This document shows, piece by piece, positions 34,866 through 45,636 of a stretch of 64,000 bases of DNA. Source of the DNA: Conchocele bisecta. Taxonomy: Eukaryota; Mollusca; Bivalvia; Lucinida; Thyasiridae. The position numbers were made by a program, and so were the translations under genes. The notes beneath the pieces were generated by a model. That model was not told where the DNA came from and searched no databases. It worked only from the letters and a program-made list of their open reading frames with translations. Each line of letters opens with the position of its first letter. Position 1 is the stretch's first letter. The DNA lies in NCBI GenBank assembly GCA_029237695.1, contig CM055266.1:124052569-124116568 (forward strand), written 5' to 3'.

Positions 34866-34990
34866 GTTTGACAGCACTTCAGAATCATTTCCAATGGAAA
34901 TTATTCTGAAGTGCTGTCAAAGCATGTTGTAAATTATTTTAAAGTGCTGTCAAAGCATGTTTTTGATGATAAAAATGGAAAATAAACAGC
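34866..34990. repeat. palindromic elements (TTCAGAATCATTTCC type)
   Basis: GACAGCACTTCAGAATCATT is mirrored by AATTATTCTGAAGTGCTGTC around TTTCCAATGGA, followed by a partial repeat of the right arm. A close relative is at 36257-36330. Confidence 0.75.
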
Positions 34991-35152
34991 AAACGACAAA
35001 AACGGGTTAAAGGAAATTGTAACAACTAGAAATGTGTACATGGGACATGCATGCCCCAACTGGCAGCATATATCAATGGAATCTGTAGAACTAGTGGGCC
35101 ATAAGAATGGAGAACGTTATCTGTACACACGACTCGTCATGAGAAAATTCAG

Positions 35153-35340
35153 GAGCCCGTTTCATTAAACTTAGTACCACTAAGATGTTCGCAAGTGCAA
35201 ATGAAGGATCGTCTGGAAATTTCAATTGATGGATTTACATTTATTGAACCATATGAAGATTATGCTCAATAAATTTAAATCCAATAATTTTGCACTTTAA
35301 TACACACATTTTAGTCATAAAAAGTTTAATGAAACGGCCC
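35153..35340. repeat. CCGTTTCACTAAACTT-type MITE, copy
   Basis: Ends CCCGTTTCATTAAACTTAG and AAGTTTAATGAAACGGC are inverted; GGATTTACATTTATTGA is inside, as in 36979-37218. Confidence 0.75.
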
Positions 35341-35631
35341 TATGGAATATGATTAGGACAAGAGCCTAAACAAATATTTGCACATTGGATCGAAAATGGA
35401 CCAAATGTACAAACATGACACGCCTGTAGGTTGTGATGTACACATGTGTGAAGTATCATGAATATATTTCCCACAAAATATGACTTATGCCGTGGCCAAG
35501 GACCTAAACCATTAAGGTGAACATTCGTCAAGGGAACATATTAACACAACCCAAGCCCAAAAGAACAAAATCCAGAGTTATATTTTTTCCATGCGACACA
35601 CCGTTACTGTGTTACACGGAACCTCCCCAAA

Positions 35632-36075
35632 TGTTACGACCATATAAACAATGCAAGAACAATCTTTTTTTTCAATAAAATTAAATTAAACAAATTTTAC
35701 GAATGAGCCTTCTTTTTATTTCGTGAAATATGGTCAAATATTGATTTTATTATGAAAAATTGATTTGTCTATGGGAATTTTACATGGGGGGAAAAGGAGG
35801 TGGAGGAGCTATGGGAGGAGTCAAAAAACAGAAACAAAATGGAAAGTGAAACCTGGCTAGATAGCTTGGAAATGATCTTACTAAGAAACATCTCTGTGAA
35901 GATGTCTACGGGGATTTAACATGGGGCAATTGTTTTTTTCGCAATAAAATCAATATTTGACCAAATTTCACAAAATAAAAAGAAGGCTCATTCTTAAATT
36001 TTGTGTTAATTTAATATTGTCACAAAAAAGATTGTTTTGCATTGTTTATATGACCGTAAAATTTGGGCAGGTTTC
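35632..36075. repeat. MITE with long (~130 bp) TIRs, GGCCATATAAACAAT family
   Basis: A left arm containing ACCATATAAACAATGC, GAATGAGCCTTC and GTCAAATATTGATTTTATT is mirrored by a right arm with AATCAATATTTGACC, GAAGGCTCATTC and GTTTATATGACCG. The centre holds CTAGATAGCTTGGAAATGAT. Relatives are at 38870-39375 and 39376-39720. Confidence 0.8.
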
Positions 36076-36256
36076 ATGAAACAGAGAGTAGATCATAATG
36101 TACACATGTGTGAAATATCATGACGATATGCCAAGCAGTATACTACTTGCACGCCTAAACCAAGAAGGTAAACATTGGGTGACGGACCGACACACGGATG
36201 CACACATGAAAGGATAGATAGAAAGGGGTAAAATACAATGCCCCCTACAATATAAC

Positions 36257-36330
36257 ATGGTTTGGCAGCATTTTAGAATCATTTCCATTGGAAATGATTC
36301 TAAAATGCTGCCAAACCAAGTTTTTGATCT
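36257..36330. repeat. palindrome, ~30-bp arms
   Basis: GTTTGGCAGCATTTTAGAAT and ATTCTAAAATGCTGCCAAAC are exact inverted copies around CATTTCCATTGGAAATG. A single arm recurs at ~36359-36385. Confidence 0.85.
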
Positions 36331-36654
36331 GGTGAGGGGCACAAAAAAACCCAAAGGAAATGATTCTAAAATGATGTCAAACAATGTTTTAGTGAGAAAG
36401 AAGACACGTATAAAACAGTAGATGACAATTTACATTTCCCGCATTCTAAGGCCAGGGTTAACCCTTTCAACACTACAGCGCTGTGTCGGTGTTTGAAAAA
36501 AGTGTAGATCCAGATGAGCTGGCTCGTAACGAACCGTCTCATCAGGATCTGCACATTTTGCAAGAAATTTTATATTTTTTAGAGAGAAACAAACGCTCCC
36601 TTTTCATATAAAATAGACTGGTCTGAAAATCATAATATGACGATTGGTTTGACT

Positions 36655-37305
36655 TTATTTATTTGTGTTTAACGGCCTATCAACAGCTATGGTCATTTAA
36701 AGCAGGGCCAACGGGTTCGATCCCGCATGTAACCTGCTGCATTGGGGAGAAAATCCCAAAATAAAAACGGAATATTTCACTCGAAAGAAATATATATATT
36801 CAGCCCTGAAATTAGAATAACCTGACCTGGTGCCAGGTCTATACCACACCAAAGTCACTTGGCCCCTTCCCCTAAAAGTAATATGATTAGGAATAATCGT
36901 AATACTCATACAAGAGGTATAATCAGATTAAACCCTCACATACAAGAATGCCAAAGACACACACGAGTGCCAAACCAGGGGCCGTTTCACTAAACTTCCT
37001 ACGATTAAAATTTTCGTAAAAGTGCAAAATTATGATAGTCTGTAAATTTCACATTAACAATGTTTCTTGTAAACAATTATTGGATTTACATTTATTGAGC
37101 ATAGGCTGCATATGCAGCCTATGCTCAATAAATGTAAATCCATCAATTGAAATTTCCAGACGATCCTAAATATGCACTTACAAACATTTTAGTCGTATGA
37201 AGTTTAGTGAAACGGTACCCAGGTCTCCGTTCGGGATAACAGTAAGAATGAATCCCGATCGTTAAATAACCCATTGCATGCTCCCACATGCCACCCAGTG
37301 TGACG
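36655..37305 (+). repeat. SINE-like element, copy 4, split by a MITE
   Basis: Head TTAACGGCCTATCAACAGCT with GGGTTCGATCCCG, a good match to a tRNA-type Pol III B box. Body CAGCCCTGAAATTAGAATAA, ACCTGGTGCCAGG. The MITE at 36979-37218 interrupts it between CCAAACCAG and CAGGTCTCC. No tRNA fold or poly-A end is evident. Confidence 0.7.
36979..37218. repeat. CCGTTTCACTAAACTT MITE, complete, CAG target duplication
   Basis: Ends GGGCCGTTTCACTAAACTT and AAGTTTAGTGAAACGGTAC are inverted, with a central palindrome GAGCATAGGCTGCATATGC and mirror. The flanking CAG is duplicated relative to uninterrupted SINE copies, a 3-bp CWG target duplication typical of PIF/Harbinger elements. Confidence 0.8.
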
Positions 37306-37380
37306 ATTGGATCGGTCGGAAAAATAAACATAACAAAATCCATTCCAGTTATTTAGGGATGACAGGGCTAACCATCTTAC

Positions 37381-37617
37381 AGTGTGTAGTGTTCCCAGAG
37401 CAGCGGATTCTGAACTCGTTTCACCGACTGAAACTTTGCCTGCGGGAAACTCTTGTAGAAGTATCTCGCTATCTCGCTATACTCCTGTTGCTGGGACTTG
37501 TCCGCCAAATCCAGCTGGATACACTCGAAACCGTTCAACTCCATCTTCTGCCAGTGGATCGGCAGTCGCACACCGCGCTGGGTTTCTGTCGGTGACTTCT
37601 GGAAGACCTGGGTCAGT
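37381..37617 (-). CDS. Ankyrin-PARP gene, exon: start of PARP catalytic domain
   Basis: This 237-bp exon has acceptor ctccgttacag/A (AG at 37618-37619) and donor ACACT/gtaaga (GT at 37379-37380). It encodes TQVFQKSPTETQRGVRLP, HWQKMELNGFECIQLDL, YSEIARYFYKSFPQAKFQSV and KRVQNPLLWEHYTL. The order (LP..W, then EY..I...F, then I.RVQNP.LWE.Y) is the N-terminal third of the PARP catalytic domain. It starts with one base completing a codon from the ankyrin exon at 42348 and ends with two bases completed by the terminal exon. It has no start codon of its own. A PIF-type MITE begins 61 bp upstream in the intron. Confidence 0.9.
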
Positions 37618-37678
37618 CTGTAACGGAGATAAACACGGCTGGTACTGCAGAAACGTCGATTACAGCATTTTGGTGCTG

Positions 37679-37989
37679 TAGCCTATTTCACCAAAATTGC
37701 AAAGCATACTTATCTAGCAAAGTGTACTTTGAGGGAGTAATCATTTATTTTTTCCGAAATGCATCATTTCATATAGAATTAACGACTGCATATATTTGAT
37801 GATTAAAAGTATGCAAAATTATTGTGATGGCTGTGATAATGTAATAAATTAAGTATAATATTTTGGCTGTGATAATGTAATAAATTAAGTATAATAAAAA
37901 TTAATAAATTTATCATTAAATTGAAACTTTCTCATTCAAAGTGTACTTAGCAAGATAAGTATACTTTGCAATTTTGGTGAAATATGCTA
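37679..37989. repeat. TAGCCGATTTC PIF/Harbinger-type MITE, CTG duplication
   Basis: Ends TAGCCTATTTCACCAAAATTG and CAATTTTGGTGAAATATGCTA, flanked on both sides by CTG. Inside are AAAGTGTACTTTGAGGGAG and TGGCTGTGATAATGTAATAA (duplicated here). Confidence 0.85.
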
Positions 37990-38174
37990 CTGGTCTAATA
38001 ACTTAGGGTGTGGGACCATGTGGTTTCCGAATAGTGCGAAGTCATGTTTTTTTAGAAAAGTTTATTTCATTTATTATAATTCTAATGGAATACCAGATTT
38101 TTATGAAACAGCAAATGCGGAACAGGTTATCCTTTATCATAGTCATATATACTTATATAAGATTTGACAATGTC

Positions 38175-38275
38175 CAGCCATGGGTAAACATTTGCTGTGG
38201 CACGAGGGCACTGTTTGAACCCCAAGGTCGTAAGCCGTGGGTTCAAACAGTTCCCGAGTGCCATGGTTGAACGTC
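38175..38275. repeat. hairpin element (CATGG / CCATG arms)
   Basis: TGGCACGAGGGCACTGTTTG is mirrored by CAAACAGTTCCCGAGTGCCA around AACCCCAAGGTCGTAAGCC. Small foldback MITE. Confidence 0.7.
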
Positions 38276-38554
38276 TTTGTTATATTTCCAATGGATTTAT
38301 CATGTACTTTGAGTGTCAGAGCATATATATAGACTTTCGGTACTTTGATAATCTGCTCCATTCAAACAGCTGATTTACACAGACATATTCCTGGGCCGCA
38401 GTACACGTCGCGTGATGCATCTGAATCAATTTAAAAATTTCAGTGTGACCATTGTGAACTGATCTGGTGACGTAATGGCACGTTCTAGTAAGTTCATGAG
38501 ACACATGCATTACGTAAGTGTTGGCTTGGCCCCGAAATGAGCATTGTCTACAGC

Positions 38555-38600
38555 CATGGTCAAACAGCCCGCGCTGTATGTTTGAACATGGCTGTCAGTG
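38555..38600. repeat. palindrome
   Basis: ACAGCCATGGTCAAACA and TGTTTGAACATGGCTGT flank a GCCCGCGCTGTA centre. Confidence 0.7.
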
Positions 38601-38869
38601 GTGTCGAACAACGGCAGTCATGTGACTAATATGGGATAAATGGCATTTGTGGCCGGTCTAGCTGATGACCTGTGATCAGAATTGAAGGAATTGTGTTTAT
38701 GGCCGGCCTAGTGACTGATCTGTGATGGAGATTGGTCATAAATGCCATAAGCTGAATTCTCCAATCTAGAACACGAGCTGTGACTAGAATGATTGGAGAA
38801 ATGGAGATTTATGGTATTTGCAGCCAGTCTACTGTCTGTTTCACAAAAACCTGTGCAAATTTTATGACC

Positions 38870-39375
38870 ATATAAACAATATGAAAACAATATTTGTTTT
38901 GATAACGTTAAATTTTATCGAAATTTAAGAATGAGCCTTTCTTTTTATTTCGTGAAATTTTGTCAAATATTGATGTTATTACGAAAAATTAATTTGTCTA
39001 TAGGAATTCAACATGGGGGAAATGAAGTGGAAAGCTGTGGGAGGACTTTAAAAAACGAAAACATTTGGAAATTGACTCCGAAACCTAGCTAGATAGCTTG
39101 GAAATGATCTAACTAAGAAAACAAAAGTTGTATTTTAAAAATCGGTCCAGTATTTCTGAAATTCTAAAAAATTTCCCCATGTTAAATCCCCATAGACATC
39201 ACTCCGTGAAGATGTCTATGGGGATTTAACATGGGGAAATTTTGTTTTCGCAATAAAATCAATATTTGACCAAATTTCACGAAATAAAAAGAAGGCTCAT
39301 TCTTAAATTTTCCTTTAATTTAATATTATCGAAAAAAATATGGTTTTTGAATTGTTTATATGGCCGTAAAAGCTG
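38870..39375. repeat. GGCCATATAAACAAT MITE, copy 2
   Basis: Long inverted ends as at 35632-36075, with a central palindrome TTTCCCCATGTTAAATCCCC / GGGGATTTAACATGGGGAAA around CATAGACATC. Confidence 0.8.
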
Positions 39376-39720
39376 TGGGATGAGTAAAACAAAAGAAACC
39401 TTTTGGAGTTTGACTCCGAAAACCAGCTAGATAGCTTGGAAATGATTTAACTAAGAAAACAAGTTAACTTTTGAAAATCGGTCCAGTATTTCTGAAATTC
39501 AAAAATAATTCCCCATGTTAAATCCCCATAGACATGTGTCTATGGGCATTTAACATGGGGAAATTAATGTTTTCACAATAAAATCAATAGTTGACCTAAT
39601 TTCACGAAATAAAAAGAAGGCTCATTCTTAAATTTTCCTTTAATTTAATATTATTGAAAAAAATATTGTTTTTGGATTGTTTATAGTCGTAAAATGTGGG
39701 CAGCTTTCATGGAACAGACA
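39376..39720. repeat. GGCCATATAAACAAT MITE, partial copy 3
   Basis: Repeats the CTAGATAGCTTGGAAATGAT centre, the GTTAAATCCCCATAGACA palindrome and the right arm, tandemly after copy 2 and without a left arm. Confidence 0.75.
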
Positions 39721-40949
39721 GTAGTTCCTGATATGTGACTAAGATTGGAGAAATAGAACCTAAACAATCAAGAATTCCGCCACGGAAGTTGTGTCGCGCC
39801 TGCCAAGGCATTTGACCATAACATGATCATGGGCATGTGCAAAAGTAAGCATCACAAAAACCATCAGAGAAGTGCATGTTTAAAATACAGTGGATATACC
39901 TAGGTTCTGGATAATAAGCCTTCATTTGCCAGTTACTAGAGCTATAAGCATACAAAAACAATTATTCAAAACTTTTTAAAACAATAAACTTATCGTAAAA
40001 GTGCTGTGAAACCAGATTTATCTAAAAGTCCTGCTTGTTTCCATGTCGTCCATTTTGTTAACGTATCATCCAGGCACTTGTAGAAAATAGACTGTGACCT
40101 TAGACTCTGGATTTTTGTTGTTGGGTTATTCTCATCCTGTAGTGTGGCGCACCATCGGGTCAGAGTAAAAAATGGTTATCTAAATTATCAGATGAGTGTA
40201 CAGTAAACAATTGTCCACCATTTCCTTTGCCAGTCATAAATGACAATAATATTATCACAAGGCTAATAATCATAATGCAAGATGCTTTCAGGTCACGTTT
40301 AATTTTCATTAGTGGTACATGCTATTTTACCATATTCATTCTGGTGCAGACTACAGGCAGGATTTATACCAACAACAAGATAATAACAATCTACAAACTG
40401 TAGACTATTATTCTGAGCATTTTTATAATCAACAGAACAATAAATTCTATTAAAAGCACAGAGTTTATATCTACATCTGTGTAATCAAATATAATTCTGT
40501 GTTAGTTTTTTATAGCTTTTCATATAAGACCCCCCAGTATAACGAGAAGCTCTATTCTGGTAATTTGACAGCTACCAGTCTGTGTTTACATGACCTTGAC
40601 TTCTCAAAATGGCTAAAGAATCCAGTGATGTACACTCACAGAACCATGCTTTGTAAATCTTGTTCAATAATGATGTTTATGAGTGGACAAAAGTGGGAAT
40701 AGCTGAAATACAACATTTTGAAGGTATTCTAACAATTTTGATTAAAAACTTACATGACCAGGGGCGATGTGGAATATTTTTCTCCATTTGACAGATAGGT
40801 GTCTTCTGCAAAAAAATGTCCGGGAAACTGACCGTGAAAGTTTCCGTGATTAGAGACAAATGCGGTTTACGAAAATTCCCGACGCGGGGATAATCCCGAC
40901 AAATGGTTACGCTACTGTACGAACAAGGTCAAAGTTGAAGAAACTTTTT
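39721..40949. other. intronic DNA, no gene seen
   Basis: Lies within the intron 37618-42347 of the ankyrin-PARP gene. Mostly unique-looking; one TGACCTTGAC word at ~40590. No credible ORF. Confidence 0.4.
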
Positions 40950-41240
40950 GAAATAAAAAAAATGGCTAAGTATTTCCACAAAATGCTCAAAATGGTCATG
41001 GTCATGTTAATGGTGGCATGAGTGTGTTTCAAATGCTTACATGTATCAAGTGTCCAAATATTGAAGCAATCCATCAAGTAATATTAATGTTATACGATGA
41101 TGAAACTTGTACAAACTTTTTTACGCAAACAATGGCTAAGTGTTTCGGTAAAACTGTGAAGGTACAAGAGGTCAAGGTTGACATGTTACTGGTGACACAA
41201 ATGTATTCCAAATGCTCACATGTATCAAGTGTTCAAATAT
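40950..41240 (+). repeat. ~190-bp core repeat, ATGTATCAAGTGTCCAAATA family
   Basis: Two units with GGTCATGTTA, CAAATGCT.ACATGTATC, AAGTGTCCAAATATTGAA and ATGGCTAAGTGTTTC. The same core is at 48290-49010, where it ends in a Helentron-like hairpin. Confidence 0.7.
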
Positions 41241-42059
41241 TGAATCTTGGAAACAATGGGAATTCCTTGGCGAGCCTCAGAATTTCTATGCATGGCATAG
41301 CCTTGCCTGACAACTTGATATTAACCGATTTCAGTCTAAGGATACGATATTGCATTGTTTTGTTTATTTCGCCATAAAGGTATATATTTTTACCACTCTT
41401 TGATATGCCCAGCGGGGTGAAATTTACACGTAGTAAAACTTGACAAGTGCGGTGTGTTTGAAGTCTTAGTCTTGTCACTGTAGTCTAGACTAATCAGCAT
41501 CGTGTAAACACAGTTTGCCAACTAATGATGGAATTTTATGACTTTATACGCGGAATTGCATTATGCCTATTGGAATACACGACACGGAATACATATCGGG
41601 AATTACCGTTAATGGTGTTATGCAATATATTTCATGGAAAATGTCGCCAAATAGACACCGACCGATATGGGCAAGGTAAATGTTTTCAAAAGAGCGCTGT
41701 GCCATTGTATGCGAATGTAATCAATGACTAATTGGATACCAGTTGCAATTCAAATGATAGCGGCCAGATTGTGATGAAAGGAAAATAGCGATTGTGCCGA
41801 CAAAAACATGACATGGCCGCTGTTCACATACAAACATACCACGTGGGAATGAAAAGAGCTGGCCGCTGGTCGCAGTTTGGGGGTGGTCGTTATACCAAGG
41901 TCTTAAAAAGAACAGAATTGGACAGGGGGATTTTTAACTGGCCGTTGTGGACAGGTGGCCGCTATTCACAGGTGGTCGTTAATACAGGTTCGACTGTATA
42001 GAAAATATTGAAAATAAAACAGTGATAAGGAATTAAAAGTCTGTTAAGCTAACGGTAGC

Positions 42060-42313
42060 CGATTTCACCAAAGTATACTTGGAGGGAGTAATTATTTATT
42101 TTTACTCAAATGCATTATTTCATATAGAACTAGCGATTCTATATATTTGGCGATTGAAGTTATGCAGAATTAGTAAACCTTATTTATTACATACTCTCAT
42201 TTTTTTTTGTTAGGAAATAATTTATTTCATTAAATAAACAAATAATTAACTTATGCATAAATTTAAAATTTCTCCCTCAAAGTATACTCTGCAATTTTGG
42301 TGAACTTGGCTAC
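42060..42313. repeat. TAGCCGATTTC PIF-type MITE, diverged
   Basis: AGCCGATTTCACCAAAGTAT on the left and GCAATTTTGGTGAACTTGGCTA on the right, with CATATAGAACTAGCGA and CTCCCTCAAAGTATACT inside; the central palindrome has been lost. It ends 34 bp from the ankyrin exon at 42348. Confidence 0.75.
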
Positions 42314-42347
42314 TGGTATTCTATACATAGTGATAGCATGTGCTTAC

Positions 42348-42457
42348 TTGAGTAACATGTGCTTCTGATTGGGATCCTGAACTAGGTCCAGTGGGGCTTG
42401 TCCCTTCTTGTTTTTGATGTCGAGGGCCGCCCCTTTCTCCAACAGGAAATACACATT
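42348..42457 (-). CDS. Ankyrin-PARP gene, ankyrin exon 4 (visible)
   Basis: This 110-bp exon has acceptor acaaacatacag/A (AG at 42458-42459) and donor CTCAA/gtaagc (GT at 42346-42347). It encodes NVYFLLEKGAALDIKNKKGQ and APLDLVQDPNQKHMLL. This is the second half of one ankyrin repeat (VYFLLEKGAALDIKN) and the G-x-APLDL start of a final, capping repeat. It follows the exon at 46588 in phase 0 and leaves two bases (AA) that combine with the A of the PARP exon to give Lys. It is therefore the physical join between the ankyrin region and the PARP domain. Confidence 0.88.
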
Positions 42458-42546
42458 CTGTATGTTTGTGTCACTCTGTGTTTTCCTCGAGCGATGTGAT
42501 CGCTGGAATGGGAAAATTACAGTCTATGGTTTTCATGTTTATCAAT

Positions 42547-42757
42547 TGTGGCTGTGACTGGAGAAATGGGCTTATGGGTTTTGCGACCAGTGTAGATCCA
42601 GATCAGACTGTGCATCTGCACAGTCTGATCCGGATCTGCACTGTCTTGCCATTTCATTAATGAAACATCTAACAAGCAATATATATTGTTATCAGGCTGT
42701 TCTGGATCTACACTGGTTGCAAATCCCATAAGGCCCATTTCTCCAGTAACAGTCACA
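42547..42757. repeat. TGTGGCTGTGACTGGAGAAATG MITE, copy
   Basis: Left end TGTGGCTGTGACTGGAGAAA, right end TTTCTCCAGTAACAGTCACA. Inside, ACCAGTGTAGATCCAGATCAG and a mirrored copy; CAGACTGTGCATCTGCACAGTC forms a second small palindrome. Other copies are at 46373 and 51030. Confidence 0.8.
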
Positions 42758-42897
42758 AAAGAAATATGACCCGGACAAGGACTTAAACCAACAAAGTGGT
42801 CATGGTGTCAAAGGGAGATAACTCGCAAAGTATCAAATTCAGAGTTGTCTTTCTTAGCTGTATGTCATGATGAACACATCTGTTACGTACCATGAAT

Positions 42898-43112
42898 ACA
42901 GAGCTCCAGTTAAGATGCGTAACTTGACCAAATATTTGACGTATTTTTCTTAGTTCTTCACCAAAAATGGCAAGTTGGGAGTTCTTTAGAATCGTCGCAT
43001 TTTTTGTCTCAATGAGACGATTCTAAAGCACTCCCAACTTGCCATTTTCGGTGAAGAAATAACAAAATTCCCCCCAAAGTTGATCAAATTACGCACCTTA
43101 ACTGGAGCTCTG
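42898..43112. repeat. CAGAGCTCCAGTTAAG TIR element with central palindrome
   Basis: Ends CAGAGCTCCAGTTAAG and CTTAACTGGAGCTCTG are exact inverted copies. The inner palindrome TGGGAGTTCTTTAGAATCGT is mirrored by ACGATTCTAAAGCACTCCCA. Confidence 0.85.
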
Positions 43113-43287
43113 TGAATATATGCTAAGTTTGACAACTTGCACTCTGTCAGAACAAGCATCTAAACCAACGGTGAACATTGTGTCAAAGGGAGATAACTAT
43201 AACTATAAAATTACAACATCCAGAGTAATATTTCTTGTATGTGACACACCTTCATGCTATGATGTAAACAAGGGTGACGTTTTCTAT

Positions 43288-43642
43288 AGGAATGAATGGC
43301 CTTTTTGTGGAATTTATCGGGGTATAAACTTGGAAAAGTCGCGGGAATACTGGACGAAGGCCGGAAGGCCTCGTCCAGTATTCCCGCGACTTTTCCAAGT
43401 TTATATCCCCGATAAATTCCACAAAAAGGCCATTCATTCCTTATAATTCCAGCATTTGAAATAAATTCATCAAGAAAATGTGTTTATTTTCCGTTTTCTT
43501 AAGAATTATTTTAACTGCGCCTGACGGTTACGGAAAGTAGTTCGGCATGGAGTTTACTGGGATATAAATTCTGGACAGAGACTTGCTATGGACCAATCAA
43601 ATGTGAGGGAATTGTGTAAATATTTTTCTGCTGGAATTATAT
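43288..43642 (+). repeat. foldback copy 3 with companion TIR segment
   Basis: Foldback 43288-43441 plus the TATAATTCCAGCA...TGCTGGAATTATA segment 43442-43642, same layout as 13414-13769. The foldback arms are near-perfect. Confidence 0.9.
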
Positions 43643-43714
43643 GAAGATATTCTCGGCAGTACACGACTTGTGCTTCAGGGAAGGTCCCTGCACCAACAAA
43701 ATTTGTTTGTTTGT

Positions 43715-44115
43715 TTATTAGTGTTTAACAGCCTATCAACAGCTAAGGTCATGTAAGGCCGGGCAAACGGGTTTGATCCCATTTTAACCTGCTGCATTGG
43801 GGGGAAAATCCCAAAATCAGAACGGAATACACGTATTTACATTGAGAACAAATATATTCAGCCCTGAAATTAGAATAACCTGACCTGGTGCCAGGTCCAT
43901 ACCACACCAAGTCACTTGGCCCCTTCCCCTAAAATAGGATTACGAATATCGTAATAAAGAACAAAAGGGGTATAACCAGATTCAACTGTCGCACACAAAA
44001 TGCCAAAGACATATGTGAGGGCCAAACCAGGTCTCCAGTCGGGATTCCGGTAAGGATGAACCCCGATCGTTACGGTAAATTACCCATCGCGTGCTCCCAC
44101 CTGCCACCCACTCAC
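43715..44115 (+). repeat. SINE-like element, copy 5, most complete
   Basis: Begins TTTATTAGTGTTTAACAGCC, then ATCAACAGCTAAGGTCATG, GGGTTTGATCCC (B-box-like), CAGCCCTGAAATTAGAATAA, ACCTGGTGCCAGG, AAGTCACTTGGCCCC, and ends GTGCTCCCACCTGCCACCCA. No poly-A tail. Confidence 0.75.
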
Positions 44116-44169
44116 CAACAAAGTGAACATTGTGCCAATGGCATATAGCTCCAAATGTATAAACTCCAG

Positions 44170-44472
44170 TAGCCGATTTCATCAACATTGCAAAGTATAT
44201 TTTTCTAGCAAAGTATACTTTGAGGGAGTAATCATTTATTTTTCCGGAAATGCATTATTTCATATAGAACTAACCACTGCATGTATTTGATGATTAAAAG
44301 TATGCAGAATTATTATACTGAATTTATTACATTATCACAGCCAAAATGGCTGTGATAATGTAATAAATTCAGTATAATAAAAATTAATAAATTTATCCTA
44401 AAATTGAAAATCTCTCCCTCAAAGTATACTTTGCTAGAAAAGTATACTTTGCAATGTTGGTGAAATGGGCTA
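44170..44472. repeat. TAGCCGATTTC PIF-type MITE, complete, CAG duplication
   Basis: TAGCCGATTTCATCAACATTG to CAATGTTGGTGAAATGGGCTA, flanked by CAG on both sides (44167-44169 and 44473-44475). The long central palindrome TTATTACATTATCACAGCC / GGCTGTGATAATGTAATAA is intact. Confidence 0.9.
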
Positions 44473-44589
44473 CAGAGGTATGTGACATGAGATGCTTTTA
44501 GGTTACTATGTTTTAAAAGGAAGTATCCTGAAACTATTCCAAGCAGTGTATGATGGACCTAAACCATAACGTATCCATTCACAGACCTG

Positions 44590-44810
44590 TTTCACTAAAC
44601 TTTGTAAGATTAAAATGTTCGTAAGAGCAAATTTAGGATCGTCTGGAAATTTAAATTGATGGATTTACGTTTATTGAGCATAGGCTGCATGCACAATAAA
44701 TATAAATCAAATAATTGTTTAAAAGAAAACATTGCTAATGTGGAATTTACAGACTATCATACTTTTGCACTAACATTTTAGTCAGACAAAGTTTAATGCA
44801 ATGGCCTACA
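44590..44810. repeat. CCGTTTCACTAAACTT-type MITE, copy
   Basis: CCTGTTTCACTAAACTTTG on the left and CAAAGTTTAATGCAATGGCC on the right; GAGCATAGGCTGCATGC and the ATTTACG/CAATAAATATAAAT centre are conserved. Confidence 0.7.
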
Positions 44811-44848
44811 GGTGTGACAAACACATGGATGCCAAGATAAACACAGAC

Positions 44849-45100
44849 ACTGGGGCTGCACTCCACGTCAGCGTAAAATGTTTGACACCGAAATAGGCGC
44901 CGGATTCTTGATGAATCCCAATTCAGCTACATGCAGAAGATACTGCATAAATATATTTTTGTCTAGTAACCGGCACAAGAAATTTGCGCCGGTTATTAGA
45001 CGAAAAATGTGTTTATGCGATAGCTCTAAGTAGAGTTGAGTAGCATATAGTCACGAGACTGGAACATTTTATGCCAGTGTGGAGTGCAGCACCAGTGACA
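44849..45100. repeat. MITE with nested central palindrome
   Basis: CTGCACTCCACGTCAGCGTA is mirrored by ATGCCAGTGTGGAGTGCAG. The centre contains TTTGTCTAGTAACCGGC / GCCGGTTATTAGACGAAA. Confidence 0.75.
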
Positions 45101-45107
45101 CAAGAGT

Positions 45108-45261
45108 AACAAGAAATGCGTCTGTCGAACGCGGATGCCACCTGCAGCATATTTGAGAAACTGTGACAAAGTGGTTAACCGACGGACGGACGGACGGACG
45201 GACGGACAGACGGACGGTCCAAACACTATATGCCACCCGTTTCTTCGAAACCCGGTGGCAT
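45108..45261 (+). mobile_element. minimal pearl-like element, 154 bp, no core array
   Basis: 5' end AACAAGAAATGCGTCTGTCG, subterminal motif ATGCCACC (45135-45142), ~30 bp of leader, (ACGG)n at 45180-45217, and the 3' hairpin ATGCCACCCGTTTC ttc GAAACCCGGTGGCAT (45230-45261). It carries the terminal modules only. A second 3'-hairpin-like block (ATGCCCCCC...GAGGGCAT) follows at ~45269-45308. Confidence 0.8.
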
Positions 45262-45449
45262 AAAAATAATGCCCCCCTCCCCCCTGTCAATTAATAGTTG
45301 AGGGCATAAAAACACATCTCGATACGTTGCATACATGTTCTAATATTATATGTGTATTATTTCATTCATTTTTTTCACGGATAAATATATTTTTTCTTGA
45401 TGTAAATATTCCTATGTGATTTTTGAGATTTCGCGCCCAATGCAGCTGG

Positions 45450-45537
45450 TTAAAACAGGATTGAACCCGCTTGCCCGGCCTTACATGACCTTAGCTGTTG
45501 ATCGGCCATTAAACACCAATAAACAAACAAACATTTA
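45450..45537 (-). repeat. SINE-like head fragment, reverse orientation
   Basis: Reverse complement of the SINE head: ATTGAACCCGCTTGCCCGGC, ACATGACCTTAGCTGTTGAT and AAACACCAATAAACAAACAA match copy 5. Confidence 0.65.
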
Positions 45538-45636
45538 GATGTAGGTATATGGCAAGTTGGAGTCTATATTATAAGTATTTGTGATTCTACACAGGCTATA
45601 TGGTGTAATATTGCCCGTAGAATCACAATAACGTAT

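Larger units (their letters stand above)
35032..36256 (+). mobile_element. pearl-like element remnant with MITE insertions
   Basis: 5' end AACTAGAAATGTGTACATGG with ATGCCCCAACTGGCAGC, and a 3' portion at ~36175-36250 (GACGGACCGACACACGG, then AATGCCCCCTACAAT). The second hairpin arm is missing. Between them lie MITEs at 35153-35340 and 35632-36075 and a repeat-like TGTACACATGTGTGAAGTATCATG word occurring twice. Confidence 0.5.

Noticed and set aside
36700..36725. tRNA gene suggested by GGGTTCGATCCCG
   Set aside because: Only a B-box-like match; no cloverleaf or anticodon arm. It belongs to a SINE-like repeat.
37278..37681. Two plus-strand ORFs of ~100 codons
   Set aside because: Antisense shadows of the PARP exon 37381-37617.
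41018..41377. 119-codon ORF
   Set aside because: Overlaps ~190-bp core repeats; no recognisable domain.
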